From: Hermatobates lingyangjiaoensis
Taxonomy: Eukaryota; Arthropoda; Insecta; Hemiptera; Hermatobatidae
DNA length: 64,000 bases
Direction of reading: 5' to 3'
Assembly: GCA_026182355.1 (NCBI GenBank)
Contig: JAPFBL010000239.1
Coordinates: 915,001 to 979,000, forward strand
The stretch's first letter is position 1. The number at the start of each line of letters is the position of its first letter. A program made the translations under genes and the position numbers. Shown piece after piece: positions 1 to 12,010 of this stretch. The notes under the pieces are model-generated. The model made no database searches. It saw only the letters and a program-made list of their open reading frames with translations, and had not been told where the DNA came from.

Positions 1-2125
1 AATACAGGCACCTGTACGTCATTTTATTATTTCTGTATTTTAAGGTATGTGAACTAAATATAAATGATATAAAACTTAATAAAATTAATGAACATAAACA
101 GCTCTGATGATTAACTAAAAAAATAGATAAAAAAAATATCAAATAATGAATGATTATAAGCCTTAATTTAGAAGAAATGTTTCATAATTGCAATTAATTA
201 ACCTACATATGATAATTGTATCAATGAATAGGACTCTAGTGCAGCTTATATCAAGTAATATCAGATTATAAAGTGATCAGAAATCTATACAGAAGTTCTA
301 GATAAAAATACCTGCAGCACAGACAGGTTAACGCCTTAATATAATGAAATATCAAACACCATTTTGATAATTTGATAGTTTTCTAAGATTTCCAAGGACA
401 GAGAAAAAAATTTTCACTAATAATTGTAGGAAATAGAATTTTTTATACACTAAGTGTGTTTACAATTTTTTCTGAAGCTGTCTATTTTTGAAACCATATG
501 AACATAATTATGATTAAAATAAGGAAAAGAAACGTTTAAGTTTCTACATAAAAGATTTCATTCAACGTGATGTGTTTCGAACACTTAGGAGTCATCCTTG
601 AACACTCAACTTATAGGAGTATTCTATAACTAAACAAACACTCAACCCACGTCTCTAAAGCAGACGAACTTGAATATGACGCTAAGTGTTTAAAACCCGT
701 CATTAGTTAAAACCTTTTGTGTTGAGACTTACATTTCTTTCCCTTATTCTACTCATGAGTAAATAACACACAATAAATCATTACGTAGATCATGAGAATA
801 TAATTATAATAATCCATTTTTTTTATAAATCTAACCGCCTATAATTGTTACAGATAAGTTGCAGACACAATCTAAAAGATTAATTACATAGAGGTTTTTA
901 AAATTTAACTAAGAATGTCAATTTGATTCATTAATATGCTTACACAGATATTACAGCCTTTTAAAATGTTTAAAAATAGGGTAAAAAACGCCAATATTTA
1001 TCTCATATGGTATTATTATGTATCACACACATATTATACATACATTAAACATATATTTATAAATAACATGGTTCATGCAGTTTAAGATTATATATAGTTA
1101 TTGGGTTATAAATCTAAATTCTTGCAAAGAATGTAATAAAGAAACAAACAGACGTTTCGCTTTTTTATATTAGATTAGTTTGTTTGTTGTATTTCATACT
1201 GCCAAGTTTCATTATATTTGTTATATAATTAATGTAATGTAAATGAATGCACTACTGTTGTAATAATGCAGAATAAACAAATTTTATACAAAAAAAAACA
1301 ACCTCTTTGTGTAATAATAAATTAAATTAGTCTAAAAAGTAATTATAATTGTTGTAATTCTTATTTAAACATTATGTCATAGTTATTCATAACCTTTCTC
1401 AATAAAGAGGTTTAAATTTTATTTCTAACTAATATTTAATGGAAGTAATGTAATTTAAAATGTAATATAATGTAATGTAAATGTATTTGACTTTTTATTT
1501 AATGGAATAAAACTGTGTTATGAAGGGAATCAAAGCTTTAATTCAGGACAATCTTTAAAAGCATTCATTAATTAATTCTCTAAATATTTACAGTTATTAT
1601 TTTTCTAAATTAGGTTAAAGAAAACTTTTACTTACTATTTGATGTTTTTTTCGAATGAAGTAGCAATTTAACACAATAAAAAAGAATGAATTAATACAAC
1701 TGATATAAACACTAAAAGGACGCGTAGAACCTAACTTAATTGGGCAAAATGGCCGCAATTCAGCATGATTAGAATAGTTTTAATTCAATCCAATGCCTTC
1801 TCAATTATTTCATTTATTAGATTATTTTGTTTCTCTATTTCTGAATTATTTACTCTTAAAAAAAGTTTTATTAGGTTTTTTATTTAAAACATAAAATTTC
1901 TGATTATTAATCTGACTTTTTTTTATTTACGATCAATTATCAACTTTAGTAAATGTATTTACTCGTTTAATACTTTAGGTATGTGATGTCGGATGTTAGT
2001 AAACAGAGGTAACACTGATTAGTACTGAAGTTCCAAGGTCGAATTTGAGCCATGATCCTAAATCTTTTATGTAGGTTATAGGAAATCTTTTATACACTAA
2101 TATTTTATTTATTATTTTTTTTTTT
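1..2125. other. AT-rich gene-free stretch
   Basis: No coding region, RNA gene or recognised transposon body is seen. It is composed of A/T-rich low-complexity DNA with short homopolymers. Positions 205-400 form one arm of a distant inverted pair (separate entry). Around 570-600 there is a short stretch resembling the foldback F family (a GTTTCGAACAC core). Confidence 0.6.
205..400 (-). repeat. Arm of inverted pair with 2930-3112
   Basis: This is the imperfect reverse complement of 2930-3112, sharing the block with CTGCAGCACAGACAGG and the AAACACCATTTTGA segment. The arms are separated by about 2.5 kb containing AT-rich DNA and a LINE relic. It is either a dispersed repeat present in opposite orientations or the ends of an old element. 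No family was recognised. Confidence 0.7.
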
Positions 2126-2137
2126 TTGGTGAGTTTA

Positions 2138-2460
2138 AGGGTCTGCTATGATACAGCAATTCTATCATGTGATTCAGATCTTTTACGTTCCACTCAGTTC
2201 CTCCAACAACATCTACTGGATCTGGAATCTTGGTGTAAAAGAAAAGAATCAAATTTAACACGTAGAAATCAAATCTATTGATCAACAATCATCATATTAC
2301 CTTTACACTAAGAAGATATTACGCCAAATTCCTACCAACCTTACCAGAAGGCTAAAAAAAATTAGATTTACTCAGCAATACTAACTGATTTCCAATGATC
2401 AGGATAATGTATATGGAGTACCACTAATGGGTTGTTTCTCCACTCTTTATTTCATTTTGT
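2138..2460 (+). pseudogene. Jockey-type LINE reverse transcriptase relic
   Basis: The frame starting at 2142 reads VCYDTAILSCDSDLL followed by a stretch with LQQHLLDLESW. This corresponds to the reverse-transcriptase YADD region (DDTAILS, then the W-containing helix) of Jockey-like non-LTR retrotransposons. The catalytic YADD is degraded (CYD) and the frame stops at about 2280; related codons continue in another frame to about 2350. Downstream, the GAGTACCA.TAATGGGT segment (2416-2432) resembles the 3' UTR of the LINE tail at 7078-7240, so this copy probably has an internal deletion. It is non-functional. Confidence 0.6.
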
Positions 2461-2929
2461 TTTTATCACTTATCAATATTACTTTTTACCTGTTGGGTAG
2501 TTGTAATAATAAAAAAAAAAAAAGTCTGCTAGAAAAGAATACATTTGACAATGGTACTTCAAGAGAATATGAAATATCATTCCCTTTTATAATGAAATAG
2601 ATTTTTCTTTTTAATAAAATAGATTGACACCATGATTCAACATTATGATGTGTGTGAAACATACTGTTTCTATCCTTTATTCTCATCATAATTATATTCA
2701 TATAGTTTCAAAAATAGAAAATTTTTGAAACAAAATTTAAACACATACAGTGTATTAAAAATGTCACTGCCTTCACTTTTTGATGCAAGATTTTATCATA
2801 GTTACATTACTACTGTTCAGCGCGTCACCAAATGGCTCACCAGCCAAGGGTGGGTGTGGGCGAATAAATAATAATATATGTATAAACTTTTTTTATATAT
2901 GTATAAATATATATCATCTTATCTTATTA

Positions 2930-3112
2930 GCTTCTTGGAAATCTTAGAAAACTATCAAATCGTCAAAATGGTGTTTGGTATTTCACTATATTACTGCATT
3001 AACCTGTCTGTGCTGCAGGTATTTTTATCTAGAACTTCTGTATAGATTTCTAATCACTTCATATTCTGATATTGATTCATATAATCTGTAGAGGAGTTCT
3101 ATTCATTGTTAC
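2930..3112 (+). repeat. Second arm of inverted pair with 205-400
   Basis: This mirrors 205-400 at roughly 85-90 percent by eye. Arm lengths are similar and no coding content is seen. Its right edge lies about 25 bp from a foldback B fragment. Confidence 0.7.
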
Positions 3113-3137
3113 AGTTAATGATCAAACAACAATATGA

Positions 3138-3345
3138 AATGGGAAAACAAGACTAAGATCTTTCAACAGCAACAAACGGTCTTCGTCAGAGTCAACAACC
3201 CAACTGAAACAGTAGATGCAGAAAACATCTTTTGAGGGGTTCAGAAGAGTGGGAGGGAAGAGTGGCATTTTATTTCTTATTGTGGTTTGATCATTGATTG
3301 TTATTTCACGTGTTTATGTGAAATCTTTTTTTTCATTGATACAGT
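3138..3345. mobile_element. Foldback family B, degraded copy
   Basis: The left arm carries the B-family sequence in minus orientation and the right end is the typical family terminus (TTTCACGTGTTTATGTGAAA). The middle differs from other copies. A minus-strand hammerhead-like motif lies at 3151-3193, with stem I GACT/AGTC, core CTGACGA, palindrome AGATCT, and one mismatch in stem II. Confidence 0.65.
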
Positions 3346-3794
3346 TATGATTTGTAGGTTAATTAATTGTAATTTTGAAACTTTGTTTCTAAATCCATGC
3401 ATATAATCATTCATTAATTGATAATTTGTTATCTATTTTTTGTTTACTTTACTATATCTCGTACCCTCAACTTTACTATAAGTAAACACAATATCAAACT
3501 TCTTAAGAGGAAACTGATTTGTTGTTTTATTTTTATTTAACTACTATTATGAATTACAAACATTTACTACCTCCATTATCAGTGGAAATGGTTGAAAATT
3601 TAACTCTCTCTTCTAATTGGAACAATATTAGCTATAATGGTTTGTGTTCTAGATAATCTAATATCGCGTATACTGGTTTGAGATGGGATAAGTAAGTTTT
3701 ACAAACTCTGATTGAATTTATCTGTCTACGAAAAGTGATATCTAACTGATGAGTAAATTATAGCATTGAGCCATCACAGTTTGCGCAGTCATTC

Positions 3795-3891
3795 CTCGCC
3801 TAACCGGTTTCGGTCCTTGACCCGTCCAACATGTAAATATTACAAATATAGGCCGTTCAAAATAGAGCTGGTCTGAAACCGGTTAGGCGAG
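3795..3891. mobile_element. Short foldback, family I
   Basis: A 19-bp inverted pair (3795-3813 and 3873-3891) contains the ACCGGT palindrome next to GAAA on both arms. This is the same signature as the hammerhead-like motif at 36655-36690. The minus arm shows GGTC/GACC closing before GAAA, but the CTGAnGA core is degraded. Confidence 0.5.
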
Positions 3892-3899
3892 ATTTCATC

Positions 3900-5640
3900 A
3901 AACAATCATCCAAAGATAAGATCGAAGTAATTATGAAAAATCTATCAAGTGATACCAACATAGTGCGACTAAAATACAAAATTCTCTCAATAATGAATCA
4001 GTAACGACCAACGACCAACGAAGAGTTCCATGCACAACAGTGCACGTCGTAATTAGCAGTTCCCGACCAGAGGCCCACTACTGCTAAATTATCATCCTGC
4101 TTTTTTTTGTTTTGGAATTATATCAAGAAATTTCGGTAAAGGAATATCTCTTAAACAAAGAAGCAAAAAAAAAATTATTGAATGAAACAAACTTGGTACA
4201 ATGGACATGCAAAAACAGATTTTATCATATTAATTATCAAGGATGTGTAGAAAAACAATTCTTTAGCGACTGTAACAAACATCTTTCAACAAATATCATT
4301 TATGATTAAAAAAAATACCTTACAATTTTATTGGACTAGTACTTTTGAAAGTCATTCTGGTTTTATAAAATAAAAATAAATTTTTATGTAGGATACCGTT
4401 AAAACAGAAGTGTAAAATTGCAATAATATTTTTGATTATTATTGAGTTAATGAGAAGTAGGCTACGATTATACTTGGTATAAGGGTGCTTTATATCCAGA
4501 ATAGAAACCTTAGAAATTCAGCTTTTTATAAAGCGCAAAGCCAGAATTAGTAATTTTGGTATGATTGTAACAAATGAGTGTGAATAGTATAACTATACCA
4601 AAAAAAGGTGGATTAGTAGGAAACTGATACTAAGAATAAAGTTACAAAAACATGTTTTGTTAGAAATGGAAAAAAACATTGCAATTTTTTATTTGTTAGC
4701 AATAATTTAAGAAAAAAGTCACATTACTCACTTTTTTTTGTGTTTTCAAAACTTGACGGACTTGTGAAGAATAGAAATTAGATGAAAGGTGATAGAGAGA
4801 AGGCCTGCAGACAGTTATGGTGTGCCAGTCAGTATTGGTCTAGTGACTCAGTGAGGAGAAGTGTTTACCTGAAATGAAAAAAAAAGAAAATTAAAAGATA
4901 TAAAAAAAAAGAAAAAAATAATGTCATGAATTCTCAGGTAGAATGAAGTTTTATTTAACAACAACAACGCGTTTTGAACACTTTGTGTTTATAATCAGGA
5001 AGATACCAAAGGATGTGGTGCTGAAGGTTTAGTCCAGTGAAAACAACTAGAAGGAAATGGATTGAAAACTAATGATTTAATGTCATGTATTTGGCCCAAT
5101 AGTTATTAAGCTTTTTAATTTACTTTTTTTTGGACTTTGTTATTCTGATTTAAGATTTGTTTTTGGTATAACTGAAGGTTAGTTTTCATGATTTCTTTCC
5201 AAGACCCATATAAAAGGTGTTATTATGAAGACATGTCTTCTATTTAAACAGAAGACGAGAAGCTTCTTTTTGTTTTCGAAGTTGTTTTAGTGATAGGTGT
5301 GTGCTGATAAGGTTTCATTCTCAATCATCAGACTTCACAGGTCTATGAGGCTTCTAAATATGACTCTGATTAAATCATCAGCAGCATAGGGCAAGATTAC
5401 AAACTGGTCATGTGTCCTCAGGGTATGAACAAGAATTGACTGTCCTTGAAGAGTGTAGAGACCCACCAGACGGAAAGTAAGAAGTCGCTTATACACTAGG
5501 AGACTCGGACTGAATGAATGAGCGTCATTAAAGGTTTGACTGTACATTACTTCGATACTCAAGCTTATTGAAGTAATAATGAAGTGAGCCATATCTATTA
5601 GTAGTGTATATTTAATTATTATTATAATTGTATATTTTAA
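3900..5640. other. Gene-free interval
   Basis: No recognisable gene. A 65-codon open frame at 4112-4309 has no known motif and is probably chance. Around 4965-5015 there is a weak family F trace (ACGCGTTTTGAACAC followed by TCAGGAAGA). The rest is AT-rich unique-looking DNA. Confidence 0.5.
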
Positions 5641-5654
5641 AAAGATGGCAAGTA

Positions 5655-6350
5655 CCTACAACTTTACTAATATTTATAACATCAAGGTACTGAATAGCAT
5701 ATTAGTCCTTGAATGTATAGTAATAGAACAGATATTTATAATGTGGAGGTACTGAAACACATATTAGTCCTTGAATGTATAGTAATAGAATGCATATTTA
5801 TAATGTGAAAGTACTGAATCACATATTAGTCCTTGGATGTATAGTAATAGAATACATTTTTATAATATGGAGGTACTGAAACACATATTAGTCCTAGTAT
5901 GTATAGTATTAGAATGAATATTTGTAATATGGAGGTACTAAATCACATATTAGTCATTGTATGTATAGTAATAGAATAAATATTTATAATGTGGATGTAC
6001 TCAAACACATATTAGTCCTAGTATATATAGTATTAGAATAAATATTTATAATGTGGAGGTACTGAATCACATATTAGTCTAGTATGTATACTAATAGAAT
6101 TTATATTTATAATGAGGAAGTACTGAGTAGCATATTAGTCCTAGTATGTATAATAATAGAATAAATGTATATACTGTAGAGTTACTGAAGAACATATTGG
6201 TTCTAATATGTATAGTAATAGAATAATTATTTATACTGTGGAGTTACTTAAGAACATATTAGTCCTAGTATGTATAATAATAAATTAAGTATTTATAATG
6301 TTGAGATACTGGATCGCATACTAGTCCTTGTGTGTATAATAATAGAATAT
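5655..6350 (+). repeat. Satellite, ~62-bp unit, ~11 copies
   Basis: Tandem units of about 62 bp are built on ACATATTAGTCCT.GTATGTATAGTAATAGAAT followed by TTTATAATGTGGAGGTACTGAA. Adjacent units differ at many positions, and the 3' units are more diverged, so the array is old. There is no sustained open frame. Confidence 0.9.
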
Positions 6351-7075
6351 GTGGAACATTAATGCAAGTTATAGAAGTGACCAACAACAGGGAAAACCTG
6401 GAGAAGGTAAAAACATAACTTTTATTTTCTATTCTCTTGCTTGAGGGTGGAACAGAGTTTAGGTAGCGACAAAAGGGTTCAAATCTGAACTGATTTGAAT
6501 CATTTCACAATCGGAAGGGCATTCGCTTAGTATACAATTCGTAGTATAATTTCGCTTAGTGCTAAAGGTTTGATGTTCAAGTCAGGTTGTTCATGTGCGA
6601 TATGAGAGAGGTTGAGTTGTTGTCAGTCTGGAGCCTGTGAGACGTCTAGTGTTTGTTAAAGATCTCCATTCTAATAAACCTCTTGAGGTCAAGTTTTAGG
6701 GATCCTGTTATAAAATCAACGGGTTATTGTATGGAGTACAATTAATACAGTGCGATTCTTTACTCTCCAAAGGCGAAAGCCTAGACTTGTTTACGTTGGA
6801 GACAACATGAATGTGTGGGGATCATAAAAAAAAGGCATGACAAGTCATGAACTCGACTTTATGACCTGGAGGCCACACAGGGGTGCGATGGCAGGAGACT
6901 GTAGCCAGCTGAGAGCGGAGAGGAATACGAAACGTGTTTAATGCGAGGCATACCTCCACACACCAAGTCATAATAACCACCGACTGCATCTGGAGTGGCC
7001 TGCACTCAACTTCACCGTAAGTAAACATATTGCCAGTAAGACTTTTATGTATAACTTAGTACATATCCACAAACC
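6350..7075. other. Interval with fragment of the 1.5-kb repeat
   Basis: It holds no gene. Positions 6986-7030 match the 5' end of the dispersed 1.5-kb repeat (CTGGAGTGGCCTGCACTCAA and then a CTTTACTATAAGTAA-like block, here with substitutions). Single-copy-looking DNA precedes it. Confidence 0.5.
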
Positions 7076-7077
7076 CC

Positions 7078-7240
7078 CAGAGACGGCTAAAGTGGTAATT
7101 GCCACGTTACCTCCTATCGTCATAAAGATTAAATATAGTTACGGAGTACCAGCAATGGGTATGCACCCGATTTCCGCTACAAAATCGACAAACCCTGATA
7201 CTTAATTACTTCTAAATACATGAAATCGTAAAAAGTTAAA
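7078..7240 (+). mobile_element. Jockey-type LINE 3' tail fragment
   Basis: It matches the tail of the LINE relic at 57305-57975: a CACGT.ACCT..TGTCGTCATAAA-type block, GATTTCCGCTACAAAATC, and ACTTCTAAATACATGAA. Only the last coding codons and the 3' UTR remain, as expected for a severely 5'-truncated insertion. Positions 7265-7345 resemble, in reverse, the tail module repeated at 61468-61680. Confidence 0.65.
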
Positions 7241-7363
7241 GTACCTATCATTTAAATTAATTAAAGTCTAGGGATAATAAAAATTTCGATCTCGAAATTT
7301 TGACAGGGTTACATGTTTCGAAGTCCCTAAAGTCCATTTTTGACGTTTTCCCGATAACGTTAG

Positions 7364-7365
<2 letters not shown>

Positions 7366-7420
<55 letters not shown>
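7366..7420 (+). repeat. (GT)n microsatellite
   Basis: About 27 perfect GT dinucleotides. The open frame through it (poly-CV) is an artefact. Confidence 0.97.
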
Positions 7421-7421
<1 letters not shown>

Positions 7422-8081
7422 GTACAAAAGTTTGTCGGCAAAGACACAGGTTTTGATTGATGATATCTACATTTTACATCAAAATAACTATAATAGCTAT
7501 AATGTACTTGTGACCCATAATTTTTAGGGACTATTGAATTATGAAAAAATATTTTTTTTCCCTGTAAATTTGTTTTTTGTCGTCATTTCCTCGTAAACTC
7601 TTAAATCTAGAGTGTTGAAATTTAGGAAACTTTTAGGTTTACTTCTTGCAAAATTGAGATCACTACTTAGATTTTTTAAAATATTATCATAAGTAATATA
7701 TAATATTAAAACGTAATACTCATACATAACTACAATTATAGTTGTTTGTTCTTTTTCATGTAATATTTATATTTCATTTTCATTATAATCAATACATTTA
7801 TGAAATATGTTTTATGCTAACTTATAGTTATATTATTAAATCTCTGTTAATATGAATATTCAGAGGAGATTAATAATAATGAACATCAACTAGTTATTAT
7901 TACAGTGATTAATACGCATCATAGCTTTGTATAGTATGCTTAATTAATATTATGGAATATAGTTTAAATAACGTACTGTGTTTTTTTTTGTATTTTCCTA
8001 TGGAATAGATATTCATCATAGACATTCAATCAGAGCAACTTCTCTAGTGTGTTTAATATAATCTCCAACTGAATGTCTTCC

Positions 8082-9030
8082 TACCGTGTTTTTCTGAAAA
8101 TAAGACATCCCCCGAAAATAAACCCTAGTGTGATTTACGGAACACTTTGGAACATAAGTCTTTTCTTCAAAATAAGCCCTAGTTAAAATAATATGAATAA
8201 TATAATTATTTAAAAAAATGCTGTTGAATTTGACTTACGGAATTGAACTATGGGGTTGTGCAAAACCTTCCAACCTTTATAAAATACAATCATTGCAATC
8301 AAAAATCCTCCGTACTATCACAAATGCTCCTTATTACGTAAAAAACTACACCCTTCATAAAGACCTAAAAATTCCATTTATTCAAAACCTAGCCTCTGAT
8401 CGTTACAAGTCCTTTCACAACAACCTTTCCTCTCACCCAAATCCATTAGTACGAATCCTTACTTCCTCCTCACCTTCCCAGAATCCCCAAAGAAGACTCA
8501 AGAGAAAATGGCCCAGAGATCTATTATTACAATAATATAATAAAAAAAAAAAAAAAAAAAAAACCAATGTGAAAAGTTGAACCAGTGGGTTCTATTCTTT
8601 GTTCATGAGTATCAATGTTTTTGAGTAATCTATTACAACATATGCCTGTTACGCAGAAGATGCGTAGTTGTATATTTAATAATAAAGATGTTAAAAAAAA
8701 ATAATTTAGTAGGTATCTCTAGCTGCCCTAATATTTCATAGAATTGTTTTGAACAAAACATTCCAAGAAATTTCTTGTTTATCTCTACGGCTCGTTTCAA
8801 GGAATGCACTATTTATTATAAAGTTGAATTTATTTTCAAAATACAATATATTGCAACAGTCTACATAGAGTGATGGGGCAGGTACAACGTTTGTGCATTT
8901 CAGTTTTGTAAATCTGATTATTACCCAGTACTTATTGTACTTGAAGCCCTCTCCCGAAAGTAAGCCCTAGCACGTATTTTTGGACCTAAAAAGAAACAAG
9001 ACAGTGTCTTATTTTTGAGAAAAGACAGTA
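8082..9030. mobile_element. Mariner-like MITE, copy A (interrupted by LINE)
   Basis: Terminal inverted repeats of about 25 bp (5' TACCGTGTTTTTCTGAAAA; 3' end complementary to TACTGTCTTTTCTCAAAAA) start and end with TA, as in Tc1/mariner-type elements. Subterminal blocks contain CCCGAAAATAA..CCCTAG on both sides. There is no transposase frame. Interior sequence matches copy B (22153-23091), which shows that 8232-8702 is a later insertion. The superfamily is inferred from the TA ends only. Confidence 0.75.
8232..8702 (+). pseudogene. 5'-truncated Jockey-type LINE, nested
   Basis: A 101-codon frame begins inside the reverse-transcriptase C-terminal region (TYGIELWG, then IQSLQSKILRTITNAPYYV, HKDLKIP and RRLKRKWPRDLL). 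This is the characteristic end of Jockey-clade ORF2. It is followed by a short 3' UTR and an A-rich tail ending at about 8702. It is flanked by a 5-bp target duplication AATTT (8227-8231 and 8703-8707). The uninterrupted site survives in MITE copy B at 22300-22304. Truncation removes the endonuclease and most of the RT, so it is dead. The sequence is close to the relic at 33755-34335. Confidence 0.85.
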
Positions 9031-10084
9031 GTAATATAATCTTATTTGAAATAAGCTTAATAGCTATATGTTTTCCTATATATTTTTCTTAATAGCTATT
9101 GATTTATGTTTTCCTTTATTATTTTTAAGACTTTTATACTACTTATATATTATATGAATATATGAATTCATATAAAATAAAATATCTTCAAATATCTTTT
9201 ATTAAACATTTAAATAAGAATTCAGTTTGACCTGATATTGATACAAATAAATTTGGAATGGATTACACTCAAATGAACCATAATTAAAAGATATCAAGCT
9301 CTCTGCAAATCAATATAAATTTGGTTTTATTTTAATGTGGCTATCGTGTAGACATAAATTTAAGTACTCGTATTTAATATTACGTAATGCTTCTGTATTT
9401 AATAGTTGTATCAGTTCTACAATAACTGCAAATTTTATTTCTATAAATTTATTAGTTTAGAAGACAAACAAATCACATTTTGGATAATATATATGAAAAA
9501 CATAAATTTCGTATATTTTGACAGCCTGGTCATCAGGTAGATAGAAGTGAATCGCTTCTAAGATAGACAATGACTGGCTACTGGACTTAGAGAAGCACTC
9601 AAACAGTGTAGCCAACTTACGAAGGGAGGGAACACAAGAACAGATAAACAAATAAATAATAAACGAATGAAATCACTAAAATAAAAACTATTAACACATT
9701 ATAAAAACCCAACAAAAAAATAAGTAAGTAAAATAATTAAGAGACTAAAAAAATCAAAAGAATAATCAACGATTGAGGTTAAGACCAGGAGCAAATCTAC
9801 CTTCCAGAAGACTAATAAGTGCTTCTTCTGAAGCTCTCAAAGTGACTTTAGAATATATATATATATATATATATAGACATCGTACGGCAACTGTTCATTT
9901 TCTGAGGGAGTGCGAGCCATTATACTATTTGCTGTGTCGGCGGAGATGACTCCATGGAAGAGAAGAACCGCTGTATGTGACTTTGATCAGAGCTAGAAGC
10001 CTTCAACTTTGAATAAAATTAGTCAAGCTTATTTGGCCCCGCATCAACCAATCATATATATACATATATACTTTTTTTCGTTAG
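9031..10084. other. Gene-free interval
   Basis: AT-rich DNA with no recognisable gene. It holds a short (TA)n at about 9855-9875. Around 9880-10020 there is a moderately GC-richer block without motifs I recognise. Confidence 0.5.
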
Positions 10085-10161
10085 AAATATGATCCAAAAC
10101 AGACAAATATAGTTCAATATAAACAAAGAAACATAGAGAAATCAAAAGAACACACTTACAG

Positions 10162-10195
10162 TCTCTAATTTTTGGTTTGAACCGTCTTCAGGAGA
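10162..10195 (-). ncRNA. Hammerhead-like motif, family A, left arm (G12 lost)
   Basis: Minus strand: stem I TCTC/GAGA, core CTGAAGA, extra C, stem II GGTT-CA-AACC, then AAA instead of GAA, palindrome AATT, A, GAGA. The G12 position is mutated, so this arm should be inactive. Confidence 0.55.
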
Positions 10196-10510
10196 GATAA
10201 GAGAGGGAAACCAAGCGCACTGGTTCAGAGACGGTTGGAGACCAACAGTGTTGCCGCATGCGCGCCCGTTCACAGAAAATAAGGTAGTTATCTTATTTTG
10301 AAAGTTATACATTCTGAAAATAATGTATCAATTTCCCTTATTTTTTTCAATTTTTTCTTTTATTTATTTATTGTTTTCATATTCCATTAATTTAATGTAA
10401 TTATAAATTGATTCCTGTCTACCTTATTTTCTGTGAACGGGCGCGCATGCGGCAACACTGTTGGTCTCCAACCGTCTCTGAACCAGTGCGCTTGGTTTCC
10501 CTCTCTTATC

Positions 10511-10544
10511 TCTCCTGAAGACGGTTCAAACCGAAAATTAGAGA
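10511..10544 (+). ncRNA. Hammerhead-like ribozyme motif, family A
   Basis: In order: stem I TCTC (10511-10514), core CTGAAGA (10515-10521), extra C, stem II GGTT-CA-AACC (10523-10532), GAA (10533-10535), self-complementary AATT (10536-10539), H17 = A (10540) and stem I GAGA (10541-10544). All consensus residues of a type I hammerhead are present, apart from one inserted nucleotide between A9 and stem II. Stem III is a palindrome, so it could form only between two RNA copies. The predicted cleavage site is after 10540. Minimal dimer-type hammerheads are known from Penelope-like elements. Confidence 0.7.
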
Positions 10545-10591
10545 CTGTAAGTGTGTTCTTTTGATTTCTCTATGATTCTTTGTTTATATTG

Positions 10592-10627
<36 letters not shown>

Positions 10628-10659
10628 CAAAAATATATAATATCTATTAAAATACTAGA

Positions 10660-10912
10660 TATATATAAAAAGATTTCACATAAAAACGTGAAATAACAAT
10701 CAATGATCAAACTACAATATGAAATGGGAAAACAATACTAAGATCTTCCAATCTTAACAAGCGGTCTTCGTCATAGTCAAAAACCTAACCAATTTTTTGT
10801 TTTTTGTTTGTTTGTTTTCAGTTGGGTTTTTGACTCTGAAAAGACCGCTTGTTACGGTTGAAAGATCTTAGTCTTGTTTTCCCATTTTATATTGTGGTTT
10901 GATAATTGATAT
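10660..10912. mobile_element. Foldback element, family B
   Basis: Inverted arms start with AAAGATTTCACATAAAAACG and contain the minus- and plus-oriented B-type hammerhead-like motif. The cores are mutated (left CTATGACGA with other changes; right CTGAAAAGACCG). It is flanked by (TA)n on both sides. Confidence 0.75.
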
Positions 10913-10924
10913 ATAGATATATAT

Positions 10925-11040
10925 ATCGTTGTTGTCTGCCTGAGGAGCGACTCGTTTCTATCTTCCTGATGACGAGGACATCGAAATGTAGTAGTGAGTT
11001 TTCTGTTTCATTTCTAAGTGTTCTTTGTGTCAATATAGTT

Positions 11041-11050
<10 letters not shown>
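10925..11050 (+). mobile_element. Single-arm element, family K
   Basis: This is a close copy of 42185-42295: TGTCTGCCTGAGGAGCGAC, then CTGATGA, C, GAGGACATC, GAAA, then a GTAGTGAG-like end and TTCTTTGTGTCAATATAGTTT before (TA)n. The hammerhead-like core is recognisable, but the A...T palindrome after GAA is not clean. Confidence 0.6.
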
Positions 11051-11080
<30 letters not shown>

Positions 11081-11119
11081 CGAGTATGATAAAACCACAA
11101 TAAGTAATGGGAAATTAAA

Positions 11120-11182
11120 ATTAGACATGGTTTGATCATTCATTGTTATTTCACGTGTGTATGTAAAATCTTTATATATATA
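11120..11182 (+). mobile_element. Foldback B end fragment
   Basis: It contains only the outer B terminus (TTATTTCACGTGTGTATGTAAA then (TA)n), with no ribozyme core. Confidence 0.5.
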
Positions 11183-11829
11183 TATTCTGAATTGCACATT
11201 GAGGTTTTTAACTAGGAAATTAGTATGAAAAATGACTCAATTAATCCTGACCCTAATAAAACATGACAAAATACTGAAACATGAACCAATTTATGAGTAA
11301 CAAAGATTTTTAATTAGCTACACAGTTGAGATATTGATCTACGGGAGAGAGATGTAATTGTGCGAATACGCAGTTTTAGAAATCCCCCAATATGAGTAAA
11401 TATCAAACTATAACAGATGGCACAAGTAATGAAATAAATTATTTATTTTACATTATGCTTCATTAAATGGAGCTTTTCTATTCATACTATACTTGAAAGT
11501 GTATTTTAATTGAAGGAGATCCCTATTAAGGGAAACAGGAGTTAGATAAGATCCAAGAGAAGAAACTAAGATGGGCATTAACTTTTCACTATTCCTGGGA
11601 GGGCTGTAAAGGGAGAGATATATCTGTAAAAACGTCTCCTAAATACAGGGCTTTGGGGGTAGTTGAGAGGGTCTCGGATCGATTAACGCCCACTCTAAAC
11701 AAGATGAAAAGCTTGGACTCGGCCACGGGGTGACCCTCTCTCATTATTTACAAGGGCCTCTTACTTGCTTCACTTAATGAGCTCCGATCACGTAAGGAGA
11801 GGTAGACCAGGCATTGATGCGAAGCGCCT
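11183..11829. other. Gene-free interval
   Basis: No recognised gene. Positions 11520-11830 are less AT-rich than the surroundings and may be an old transposon relic, but no family or open frame is identifiable. Confidence 0.4.
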
Positions 11830-11832
11830 GTA

Positions 11833-12010
11833 ACCCATGGTCACACCTACCCCACTCTCTCACCAGTAATACCATCATCTTCGAATTACCAAAAGTAATT
11901 AGTGATAATAATTTGGAACTTATAAACCCACGGTCATCTTTCCCGCACTCTCACCAGTAATAGCATCATCTTCGAACCACTAAAAGTAATTAGTGATGAT
12001 AACTTCGAGC
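11833..12010 (+). repeat. Tandem duplication, ~92-bp unit, two copies
   Basis: Two diverged units start ACCCATGGTCA (11833) and ACCCACGGTCA (11925). They share CTCTCACCAGTAATA.CATCATCTTCGAA and AAAAGTAATTAGTGAT. Confidence 0.75.

Larger units (their letters stand above)
10085..10600. mobile_element. Foldback element, family A (large hairpin)
   Basis: Two arms of about 200 bp (10085-10290 and 10410-10600) are near-perfect inverted copies around a 120-bp AT-rich centre. Each arm contains a block with GCATGCGGCAACACTGTTGG and, outward of it, a hammerhead-like motif. (TA)n flanks the right end. There is no coding capacity. Confidence 0.85.

Noticed and set aside
4112..4309. 65-codon frame
   Set aside because: No motif, no splice or promoter context, length expected by chance in AT-rich DNA.
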